Source of the DNA: Rhodobiaceae bacterium | Lineage (GTDB): Bacteria; Pseudomonadota; Alphaproteobacteria; RS24 | Assembly (NCBI GenBank): GCA_018660505.1 | Contig: JABJKE010000009.1 | Coordinates: 1-43,648 of the forward strand | DNA: 43,648 nucleotides | Reading direction: 5' to 3' | Part shown: positions 36,969 through 43,258 of the stretch, piece by piece | Layout: each line of letters begins with the position of its first letter | Position numbering within the stretch: the stretch's first letter is position 1 | The notes under the pieces: generated by a model | Databases searched by the model: none | Seen by the model: the letters and a program-made list of their open reading frames with translations, nothing else | What the model was told of the DNA's origin: nothing | Translations under genes and position numbers: made by a program

Positions 36969-37568
36969 TCAGATAAAAACCAGATCATTAATCAGCGACT
37001 GCAATTGCTCGCGATCGCCGATTTGGGGTGCGCCGCGCAAGATTTTCACCTCCGCACCATAAGAAAAGGCCGCCCCAACAATGCCGATAATGGCGTAATA
37101 GAGCAAAACCGGGTCGGTGTTTCGCACGACACCCTCGCGCTGACCCTCTTGTATCGCGGCCTGAGTGGCTTCGAAATAGGGCCGCACATGGGTTTCCAAA
37201 AGCCATTCGTGGCGCGCTGACGGCGCCCAGCTTTCATGTGTCATCAGGGCAAATAGGGCCGGCTCTCGGGCAGAGAATTCGATAAAGCCGCTTATGAAAC
37301 CGTCCAGTTTTTCGCGCGTTGAGAGCTCGGGGGCCGCGTCATCAAGCGGATAGGTTTGCCCAATTTGTGCAAATACGGCGTCCATGACGGCGCGCCATAA
37401 AGCCTCTTTGGTTTCGAAATGATAACGCAAAAGCCCCTGCGCGGTGCCGGCGGCGGTTGCGATTTCACGCGTTGAGGTGCCCAAAAAGCCGCGTTCCGCA
37501 AAACATGCCTGCGCCGCTCGCAAAATGCGACGCCGTGTTTTTGTGCCAGCTTTGTCAGCTATATTCAT
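36969..37568 (-). CDS. TetR family regulator of the hydrolase/VOC operon
   Basis: A 199-residue TetR protein with helix-turn-helix at about 11-58 (TREIATAAGTAQGLLRYHFETK) and a C-terminal ligand domain of the TetR_C type. It faces the GST gene and is divergent from the alpha/beta hydrolase gene, with a 14-base palindrome in the shared 90-base gap. Its likely targets are itself and the hydrolase-VOC operon. It is not closely similar to the first TetR protein in this window. Confidence 0.87.
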   Translation of the reverse strand: MNIADKAGTKTRRRILRAAQACFAERGFLGTSTREIATAAGTAQGLLRYHFETKEALWRAVMDAVFAQIGQTYPLDDAAPELSTREKLDGFISGFIEFSAREPALFALMTHESWAPSARHEWLLETHVRPYFEATQAAIQEGQREGVVRNTDPVLLYYAIIGIVGAAFSYGAEVKILRGAPQIGDREQLQSLINDLVFI

Positions 37569-37591
37569 GGGTTTTTCTTACCATAATTTCC

Positions 37592-37635
37592 TTGCCTAGG
37601 AAGCACTAGCATGACACAATTTGTTCAATTGAACA
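37592..37635 (+). promoter_or_regulatory. Predicted promoter and palindromic operator before the hydrolase gene
   Basis: TTGCCT at 37592-37597 and CACAAT at 37615-37620 are 17 bases apart. The perfect palindrome TGTTCAATTGAACA at 37622-37635 would cover the transcription start, the classic place for a repressor. The divergent tetR gene is the natural candidate to bind it. The dyad is certain, the promoter boxes are weak. Confidence 0.55.
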
Positions 37636-37658
37636 GTTTTTATTGGAGGGGACATTTC

Positions 37659-38480
37659 ATGCTGAGGGAAATCCATCGGGTTACTGATTTACACTGCTAT
37701 CGCTACAAGCCGGAGACGGCTGATTACGCCATTGTGATTTCGCACGGGCTGGCCGGACATGGCGGCATTTATGATGTGTTCTGCGAACACCATGGCGCCA
37801 AAAACGTGGATATTTGGAGCTATGATGCGCCGGGGCACGGCCAATCGACACCCAATCGACCGCGCGGCCAATGGACTATGGACGAATGGGCACAAGGCGG
37901 GCGCGACATTGCCAAACATGTCAAGCAAGAGACTGGCCTGCCGGTTTTCCTTCTGGGCTCGAGCCTTGGGGTTGCCGCGGCAATTTCCGCAGCCGATAGC
38001 CCCGATGTCACAGGCGTTATCTGCATGGGTTCAGCGGCGGTGCCGGGCAGCCCGCTGTTGGCTGGCGTTGGTAAAGTCTGGCGCACCGATGAGGTCAAGC
38101 AATTGCTGCAAGGCCTTGGCCGCGCCGCCAAATTGGATATCGCCGCCTTTTTCGATTTCGACGAGGATTACGGTTGGAAAGGCGCTTTGGACCAAAAGAA
38201 ACTCGATGCGAATAATAGCTGGAGCTATGATTTAGCAAGCTGGGCGTCGCTGTTTCAATATGACCCGCCGGTTATGCCGCAAGACAACACCAAGCCTGTG
38301 TTTTACGCCTCCGGCGAAAAAGACCCGAATTTTCCACCCGAGCTCATAAAAATGACCGCCGAGTCAATTGGCGGCCCTGTCGAGGTGAAAGTTTTTGACG
38401 ATGCGAGTCACCAACTCATGCTGTTCCACACAGCCGATTATTCTAAAGCGGTTGATGCGTTCTGCCGCAAACATATTTAA
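37659..38480 (+). CDS. Alpha/beta hydrolase
   Basis: A 273-residue alpha/beta hydrolase resembling monoacylglycerol-lipase-like and ring-fission-product hydrolases. The oxyanion region is SHGLAGHGG near 28, the nucleophile Ser102 is in GSSLG, and Asp222 (SGEKDPNFP) and His251 (DASHQLML) complete the triad. GGAGGGG at 37645-37651 supports the ATG at 37659; the upstream in-frame ATG at 37611 would place the start inside the promoter. It is followed by the VOC gene 24 bases on. Substrate unknown. Confidence 0.85.
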   Translation: MLREIHRVTDLHCYRYKPETADYAIVISHGLAGHGGIYDVFCEHHGAKNVDIWSYDAPGHGQSTPNRPRGQWTMDEWAQGGRDIAKHVKQETGLPVFLLGSSLGVAAAISAADSPDVTGVICMGSAAVPGSPLLAGVGKVWRTDEVKQLLQGLGRAAKLDIAAFFDFDEDYGWKGALDQKKLDANNSWSYDLASWASLFQYDPPVMPQDNTKPVFYASGEKDPNFPPELIKMTAESIGGPVEVKVFDDASHQLMLFHTADYSKAVDAFCRKHI

Positions 38481-38504
38481 CCGCTTCTTTTGGGAGGAAA
38501 GAAA

Positions 38505-39200
38505 ATGACACAAATCAAACCGAACCGACTGCACCATCTGGCTTTTTCGACCGGTAATATGAAGCAGCAAATCGAGTTTTTTACCGATGTGCTGGGGATG
38601 GAACTGGTGGCTTTATATTGGATGCACGGCGTCGAAGGCGCCATGCACGGCTTTTTGCGCCTCGATGAAACCGAAAGCGTGGCCTTTGTGGCGACGCCGC
38701 AAAACAAAGAAATTGACCCGGTGATTGGTGTCAGCCATGCAGGTAATCCGGGCGAAAGCTCGGCCCCTGGCACGTTGCAACATCTGGCGTTGAACGTCGA
38801 TACCCAAGAACAGCTGCTGAATATGCGCGACCGCATTCGCTCGCGCGGCGTTCCGGTCATGGGGCCGGTGCATCACGGCTTATGTTCCTCGATTTATTTT
38901 GCCGGACCGGAAAACATGGCGCTGGAAATTGCGACCTCGGGCGGCGTGCCGCACCCGATGCACGGCAGAACATGGATTGATAAGGAAGTGGTTGAATTAT
39001 GCGGGATTTCAGAAGATGAGCTGGCAGGCTATTTAAAGCCGGCTCTCTATGAAGGCGAAAACGGGGCCGTCGCGCAACCCGCATTTGACCCGGATAAGCC
39101 GCACCAAATCTATCCCGAAGAAGTCTATCAGATGATGCTGGCCACGCCCGATGAGGTGGTGACACAGATGGGCAGCGAGACCGAGCCGCCAAACGCTTAG
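38505..39200 (+). CDS. VOC family protein (extradiol dioxygenase/glyoxalase-like)
   Basis: A 231-residue vicinal-oxygen-chelate protein. Two beta-alpha-beta-beta-beta modules share one metal site, with candidate ligands His11 (LHHLAF), His93 (LQHLALNV) and Glu141 (ALEIAT). The extra C-terminal region after about 150 is unusual for a simple glyoxalase. GGGAGGAAA at 38492-38500 fixes the ATG at 38505. Being in the hydrolase operon, it may be a dioxygenase, isomerase or dehalogenase on the same substrate. Exact reaction unassigned. Confidence 0.82.
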   Translation: MTQIKPNRLHHLAFSTGNMKQQIEFFTDVLGMELVALYWMHGVEGAMHGFLRLDETESVAFVATPQNKEIDPVIGVSHAGNPGESSAPGTLQHLALNVDTQEQLLNMRDRIRSRGVPVMGPVHHGLCSSIYFAGPENMALEIATSGGVPHPMHGRTWIDKEVVELCGISEDELAGYLKPALYEGENGAVAQPAFDPDKPHQIYPEEVYQMMLATPDEVVTQMGSETEPPNA

Positions 39201-39545
39201 CCTGGCTGTCCGGACCGCTCCAGCATTCGGATGGAAATTGCGAAAAGTCATTGCGAAATCGAGCAGGCTCGCCCGCTCACTTTGACCTCTTTGGGTGCTC
39301 GAAGAGACTGTGAAACATCAAGCCGAGAAGGCTTTTGAGATGTTGGATGCGCATCTTGTTGGAAGGTGGCTCCTTCAGACGGTTCACGGCTGCGGATATT
39401 TCGTTGCTAACAGCCTGTTTCTGGCGAACAGGCTTTGCCGACGGCCCTTGCCAAATCGCGTGCAGGCTTATCAGATTTTCGATTCACGCGAGGAAAGCGT
39501 CATCAAAATCATGATGAGCGTTCCCTAGCTCATGATTTAGGCGCC
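39201..39545. other. 345-base gap without a supported gene
   Basis: A GTG-started frame at 39295-39528 (77 codons) resembles no family I know and has no ribosome site. Two hairpins are visible: GAGCAGGC/GCCCGCTC with one mismatch at 39261-39278, possibly a weak terminator after the VOC gene, and AGCCTGTT/AACAGGCT at 39412-39434. The end of the gap contains the first copy of the 22-base direct repeat (39531-39552). Confidence 0.5.
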
Positions 39546-39552
39546 TCAAGCA
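39531..39552. repeat. Direct repeat, copy 1 (left edge of stress cassette)
   Basis: Twenty-two bases ending in GCGCCTCAAGCA match 43054-43075 at 21 positions in the same orientation. Copy 1 covers the stop codon of the hxlR gene. The copies bracket about 3.5 kb containing hxlR, a nitroreductase, hchA, arsC and aqpS. They could be remnant recombination sites; no integrase is seen. Confidence 0.7.
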
Positions 39553-39914
39553 GAACCGTCATAAGCCTGCCGCGCCGCGTCAATATTCTCGCGGTTGTGC
39601 AAGGCCCAATTCCCCAAAGCGGTGACCGGCTCGCGAAAGGATTCACCCATTGCGGTGAGTTTATATTCCACTTTGGGCGGAATTGTCGGGTATTGAGTCC
39701 TGTTCACAAGGCCATCGCGTTGCAATTCCTTGAGCGTCAAACTGAGCATGCGTTGCGAGATACCGAGATTTCGTTTGATTTCGTTAAAGCGCATGGTTCC
39801 ATATTGCGACAGGGATATAACCACAAGGACGCTCCAGCGGTCGCCGACGCGCGAGAGAACTTCATTGATGCGATTGCAATCGGGGCACTTTGTATTGTGA
39901 GTCTTGTCCAGCAT
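39546..39914 (-). CDS. HxlR family transcriptional regulator
   Basis: A 122-residue winged-helix regulator of the HxlR (DUF24) family, whose members respond to aldehydes, quinones or oxidants. The core VGDRWSVLVVISLSQYGTMRFNEIKRNLGISQRMLSLTLKELQRDGLV is canonical; Cys10 and Cys13 near the N-terminus are in the position used by redox-sensing members. It is divergent from a nitroreductase gene across 125 bases, so that operon is its probable target. The stop lies inside the direct repeat. Confidence 0.92.
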   Translation of the reverse strand: MLDKTHNTKCPDCNRINEVLSRVGDRWSVLVVISLSQYGTMRFNEIKRNLGISQRMLSLTLKELQRDGLVNRTQYPTIPPKVEYKLTAMGESFREPVTALGNWALHNRENIDAARQAYDGSA

Positions 39915-39917
39915 AGT

Positions 39918-39994
39918 GGTTCCTTATTTGTAACCGAGGGTCATATATGTGCCCTCTTGCAGCCGCTAATGGTTCCGTTTAGTTATATAGTTCC
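39918..39994. promoter_or_regulatory. Candidate operator region between hxlR and the nitroreductase gene
   Basis: The AT-rich gap has a dyad GAGGG-N11-CCCTC at 39936-39956 with CATATATG in its centre, 22 bases before hxlR. GGTTCC occurs at 39918 and 39971 and AGTTCC at 39989; the last two are 18 bases apart and each precedes a TA-rich stretch. These are likely binding sites for HxlR, though no consensus for the family was applied. Confidence 0.4.
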
Positions 39995-40039
39995 TATTAT
40001 ATACCGCAATTCTTCGCCTTGACAATGAAACGGGGACCC

Positions 40040-40681
40040 ATGACTGAAAAAACATTTACCGAGCTTTTGAACTGGCGTTATGCCACCAAAAAAATGGACG
40101 CCGATAAAGCCGTCCCGCAAGACAAACTTGACGCCATCATTGAAGCGGTGCGTATGGCTCCGACTTCAAGCGGCACGCAACCATTTGAGCTGATCGTCGT
40201 TTCAAACTCCGACCTGCGCGCAAAGATTGCCGAAGCTGCCGGCGGGCAAACCCCCATTACCGATGGCTCGCATGTTTTGGTCTTTGCCGCCTGGGACAAT
40301 TACACGGAAGAGCGCATAGACGAGGTGCTTCAGCTCAATGTGGCATCGCGCGGTGACCTGCCGCTGATTCACGATTATTACAATAATTTGAAGACCAATT
40401 ACGTGCCACGCGATGCGGAGGTGAACTATGCTCACGCGGCGCGCCAAGCCTATATCGCCCTCGGTTTTGCCATGCTCGCCGCGGCCGACCAAGAAGTCGA
40501 CAGCACGCCGATGGAAGGCTTTGACCCGGACGCGGTGGACGCCATTCTTGACCTGAGAAAGCGGGGTCTGCGCTCCGTAGTATTGTTGCCGCTCGGCTAT
40601 CGAGAAGAAGGCGCAGACTGGCTTTTGCCAATGCCTAAAGTGCGTAAATCGCGCGACACGATTGTGACCGAAATCAATTAA
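40040..40681 (+). CDS. Nitroreductase family protein
   Basis: A 213-residue FMN-dependent NAD(P)H oxidoreductase of the NfsB-like group. LLNWRYATKKMDADKAV begins the fold with the FMN-contacting Arg-Tyr-Ala-Thr-Lys, MAPTSSGTQPFELIVV supplies the Ser-Ser-Gly-Thr-Gln-Pro contact, and LPLGYREEGADWLLPMPKVRKS closes it. The ATG at 40040 has GGGGA close by; an ATG at 40025 would add five residues. It probably reduces quinones or nitroaromatics under HxlR control and is followed after 15 bases by hchA. Confidence 0.9.
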   Translation: MTEKTFTELLNWRYATKKMDADKAVPQDKLDAIIEAVRMAPTSSGTQPFELIVVSNSDLRAKIAEAAGGQTPITDGSHVLVFAAWDNYTEERIDEVLQLNVASRGDLPLIHDYYNNLKTNYVPRDAEVNYAHAARQAYIALGFAMLAAADQEVDSTPMEGFDPDAVDAILDLRKRGLRSVVLLPLGYREEGADWLLPMPKVRKSRDTIVTEIN

Positions 40682-40696
40682 GCTGAGGTATCGAAA

Positions 40697-41557
40697 ATGA
40701 GTTTTCTGAGAAATCTGTTCAAAGCCGCGCCTACGCCAACAGCTGAGGGTGCCTTCCAGCCGTCGCCACTGGCGCTGAAACTCGCAACCTCGCCCAAGAC
40801 AGATTATGATGGCGGGGAATACACCCAGCCATACGCTGGCGGCGACAAGCGCGTGTTGATGGTCTGCACGCAGGAACAACATATGACCATGGCCAATGGC
40901 CAGAAGTTCTCTACCGGCAATCATCCGGTTGAGATGGGTCTGCCAATGTTGCATTTGCTGTCCGCAGGGTTTGAAATCGATATCATCACCCCCACTGGGG
41001 CGCCTGTGATAATTGAGGATTGGGCCATGCCGCATGGGGATGAAGCGGTTATGAAACTCTATCAAGACTATGCCGCAGCTTTCACTAAGCCAGGCAGTCT
41101 CGATGATTTTGTTGCCAATGAAATGGCCCAGAATACGACATATTGTGCTGTCTTCTTGCCGGGGGGTCACGGCGCAATGCTGGGTCTGCCAGAAAATAAA
41201 AGCCTAGGAAAGCTGCTGCGCTGGGCGCATGAGCGGCAGTTGCTTACTTTGGCAATATGCCACGGGCCCGCGGCCTTGCTGGCGGCTAAGGATGGCGGGT
41301 CATTTATCTATGACGGCTATAAGATAGCTGCTTTTCCAGACTCGGTTGATAAGCAGACGCCGATGATTGGCTACATGCCGGGGCATATGCCATGGATGTT
41401 TGGCGAGAAACTGAAACAGCTGGGTATGGAAATTATTAACTCAAAAGCCGATGCCACTTGTTGTGTCGACAGGCGTCTTATCTCTGGTGCCAGCCCGAAA
41501 GCAGCCAATGCCTTTGGAAGGCGCGCGGCAGAAACCCTATTGGAGGATTTGCGTTAG
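40697..41557 (+). CDS. hchA: Hsp31-like DJ-1/PfpI family protein
   Basis: A 286-residue class I glutamine-amidotransferase-fold protein of the Hsp31/HchA type (E. coli HchA has 283 residues), described as a holding chaperone and glutathione-independent glyoxalase III. The nucleophile elbow AICHGPAALL has Cys188 and His189, Glu79 lies in HPVEMGLPMLHL, and FLPGGHGAMLGLPEN matches the family. It shares the transcript of the nitroreductase. The pair suggests a response to reactive aldehydes or quinones. Confidence 0.9.
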   Translation: MSFLRNLFKAAPTPTAEGAFQPSPLALKLATSPKTDYDGGEYTQPYAGGDKRVLMVCTQEQHMTMANGQKFSTGNHPVEMGLPMLHLLSAGFEIDIITPTGAPVIIEDWAMPHGDEAVMKLYQDYAAAFTKPGSLDDFVANEMAQNTTYCAVFLPGGHGAMLGLPENKSLGKLLRWAHERQLLTLAICHGPAALLAAKDGGSFIYDGYKIAAFPDSVDKQTPMIGYMPGHMPWMFGEKLKQLGMEIINSKADATCCVDRRLISGASPKAANAFGRRAAETLLEDLR

Positions 41558-41889
41558 CGCAGCGGATCGGAAAATGACTTCGGCCGCTTCCATGCGCGAT
41601 GACGACGCCTTGTCGCATGGTTAGCTATGCCGCATCTGGTCTGCCACCTCGTCTAGCAAGAAAAGACCCAAGTTCCGGGTCGCACGGTCCGTGAAACAAG
41701 GTGCTTGGGCCGACGATAGGCAAGCCAGAGTAGAGGCCGCTGTTCATAGTGGCGAAAGGGCGGCAAAGAATTTGCTCCGATATCGGGCGCGGGAATTTTC
41801 TAAAAATCACTATTCTTGTTAGGCCCCATTCTTTGTAGGAAAGAGGCGAATTTTTACACAAAACTGCAATAACAGTATTTTATACAGGA
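41558..41889. other. 332-base gap; repeat-like motif and arsC promoter
   Basis: No supported gene. A minus-strand frame (41625-41861) has no ribosome site or family resemblance. A stretch at 41691-41712 with the core CCGTGAAACAAGG matches 43111-43132 at about 19 of 22 positions. At 41653-41733 nested dyads (GACCC/GGGTC, CCAAG/CTTGG) suggest a folded or mobile-element remnant. The arsC promoter occupies the end. Confidence 0.45.
41853..41881 (+). promoter_or_regulatory. Predicted arsC-aqpS promoter with internal dyad
   Basis: TTTACA at 41853-41858 and TATTTT at 41876-41881 are 17 bases apart. ACTG-N6-CAGT at 41863-41876 lies between them, where a repressor would block polymerase. Transcription would then start at about 41888, almost at the arsC ATG. 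Confidence 0.45.
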
Positions 41890-42318
41890 ATGATGAGAAA
41901 TATTCTTATTTTGTGCACGGGCAATAGTTGCCGGTCGGTTTTGGCCGAGGCCTATATCAATCATATAAGCCACGAATGGCAGGCCTTTTCGGCAGGCTCG
42001 CAGCCGACCGGAGAGGTGCATCCTTTAGCTATAGAAACATTAACGTCGTTGGCAATTGACGCAAGCTATGCGAAGTCGAAAAACTGGCATGAATTTGCCG
42101 GCGCCGATGCCCCAGTTATGGACGTGATTGTGACGGTTTGCGACAGTGCCGCTAATGAAACCTGTCCCGTTTGGCCGGGTCATCCGACCCCTTATCATTG
42201 GCCGTTTCCCGACCCAGCGAAATTTTCAGGCTCAGATGAAGATACCCGCGCCCATTTCCGCGAGGTGTTCGCCATGATAAAAAAGCGGATAGATAATTTT
42301 TTGACAAATAAAGGATGA
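41890..42318 (+). CDS. arsC: Arsenate reductase ArsC, low-molecular-weight phosphatase type
   Basis: A 142-residue ArsC that reduces arsenate to arsenite. The phosphatase-type loop CTGNSCR (Cys9, Cys14, Arg15) binds arsenate, and Cys84 and Cys92 in VCDSAANETCPVWPG are the resolving cysteines; the Asp of FPDPAKFSG is the general acid. ATGs at 41890 and 41893 are both possible; neither has a well-spaced ribosome site. It overlaps the aquaporin gene, which would let arsenite leave. No arsR is adjacent. Confidence 0.92.
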   Translation: MMRNILILCTGNSCRSVLAEAYINHISHEWQAFSAGSQPTGEVHPLAIETLTSLAIDASYAKSKNWHEFAGADAPVMDVIVTVCDSAANETCPVWPGHPTPYHWPFPDPAKFSGSDEDTRAHFREVFAMIKKRIDNFLTNKG

Positions 42319-42980
42319 TGATGGCAAGGAAATTGGCGGCGGAAGCCTTGGGCACACTTCTTTTGGTTTGCACGGTGGTCGGCTCGGGCATCATGGCAGT
42401 CAATTTGGCGGGGGGAAATGACGCCGTCGCACTGCTCGGCAATACGATTGCCACGGGCGCCATTCTTTATGTTCTGATCACTATTTTCGGTCCGGTTTCG
42501 GGCGCTCATTTCAATCCCGCCGTTTCCATGGTTTTCCGCTTGAGGGGTGAACTCAGTAACAATGATTTTTTGGCTTATGTTGGGGCGCAGCTTATTGGCG
42601 GCTTGCTCGGCACAGCCCTGGCACACGCCATGTTTGAATTGGCCTTACTCACCCCATCGGTCAATATCCGCACCGGCCACGGTCAGTTCCTAGCGGAAAC
42701 GGTCGCCACTTTCGGCTTGGTGATGACCATTTTGGGCGGCTTGAAGTATCGGGCTGAGGCGGTACCAATGTTGGTCGGGCTTTACATTACCGCCGGCTAT
42801 TGGTTCACCGCTTCGACAAGTTTTGCCAATCCCGCTGTTACCCTGGCGCGCGGCTTTACCGACAGCTTCTCCGGCATTCGGCCGGCCGATATGCCACTTT
42901 TTTGGTTGGCCCAATTTATTGGCGCTGTCTTAGCCCTCATCGCAATGCGCGCCGTTTTGGGGGAGGATGAGCCGTCATAA
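42315..42980 (+). CDS. aqpS: Aquaglyceroporin (AqpS-like), arsenite channel candidate
   Basis: A 221-residue MIP channel with six predicted helices. The two pore motifs are intact: HFNPAVS (Asn67) and FANPAVTLARGF (Asn172, with Arg179 at the selectivity filter). Linked to arsC by an overlapping ATGATGATG start, as in the Sinorhizobium ars operon, where AqpS gives arsenite a downhill exit instead of an ArsB pump. The third ATG (42321) has the best spacing to AAGG. Substrate inferred from context. Confidence 0.9.
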   Translation: MMMARKLAAEALGTLLLVCTVVGSGIMAVNLAGGNDAVALLGNTIATGAILYVLITIFGPVSGAHFNPAVSMVFRLRGELSNNDFLAYVGAQLIGGLLGTALAHAMFELALLTPSVNIRTGHGQFLAETVATFGLVMTILGGLKYRAEAVPMLVGLYITAGYWFTASTSFANPAVTLARGFTDSFSGIRPADMPLFWLAQFIGAVLALIAMRAVLGEDEPS

Positions 42981-43234
42981 AATCCGAATGGACGCTTCGC
43001 CGCTTGGTCAGATAGGTCGCATTTTGGTCTACCATCTGGTCTACAATAGAAACCATGATTTATGCGCCTCAAGCAAATAGGCTTGAAGATACATGGCTTG
43101 GGCCGTGAAACACGGCGCTTGAAATTTGAAAATGGTGCCCAGGAGATGGGTTGGCAGACCCGCTCGTAAAAGCGACGCCAACCGAGCTAAGCCGGTATCG
43201 TCAGCCAAGTGGCTATAGGTACCCAGCCAAATGG
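42981..43234. other. 254-base convergent gap rich in repeat-like sequence
   Basis: Between the convergent aqpS and oxygenase genes. GGTCTAC occurs at 43026-43032 and 43038-43044, the first as TGGT-CT-ACCA. Copy 2 of the direct repeat is at 43054-43075, the GTGAAACA motif at 43111-43132 forms GCCGTG-AAA-CACGGC, and a stretch at 43125-43195 faintly resembles a tRNA D arm on the minus strand but does not fold. No supported gene and no terminator. Confidence 0.5.
43054..43075. repeat. Direct repeat, copy 2 (right edge of stress cassette)
   Basis: Matches 39531-39552 at 21 of 22 positions, same orientation (one difference: T for G at 43063). It lies in the gap after aqpS, outside any supported gene. 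Confidence 0.7.
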
Positions 43235-43258
43235 CTATATATATTCAGCCAAATGGCT
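43202..43258. repeat. Three tandem dyads at 22-base spacing
   Basis: CAGCCAARTGGCT begins at 43202, 43224 and 43246. Each copy contains AGCCA-N2-TGGCT, a five-base dyad, and the starts are exactly 22 bases apart, about two helical turns. Copies 2 and 3 overlap the last codons of the oxygenase gene. The arrangement is iteron- or operator-like; no known family was recognised. Confidence 0.8.

Noticed and set aside
39295-39528. Small 77-codon gene in the gap after the VOC gene
   Set aside because: GTG start, no ribosome site, no hydrophobic or domain pattern, no resemblance to a known family; the frame is probably chance.
41625-41861. Minus-strand 78-codon gene before arsC
   Set aside because: No ribosome site, overlaps the arsC promoter and the repeat-like motif; peptide has no recognisable fold.
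43125-43195. tRNA or tRNA remnant on the minus strand
   Set aside because: A GGCTTAGCTCGGTTGG-like stretch and a terminal CACCA suggest a tRNA, but acceptor and T arms do not pair and no proper anticodon loop forms.
39201-43234. Integron, transposon or prophage
   Set aside because: No integrase, transposase, attC structure or phage gene is encoded; only repeats and gene content hint at mobility.
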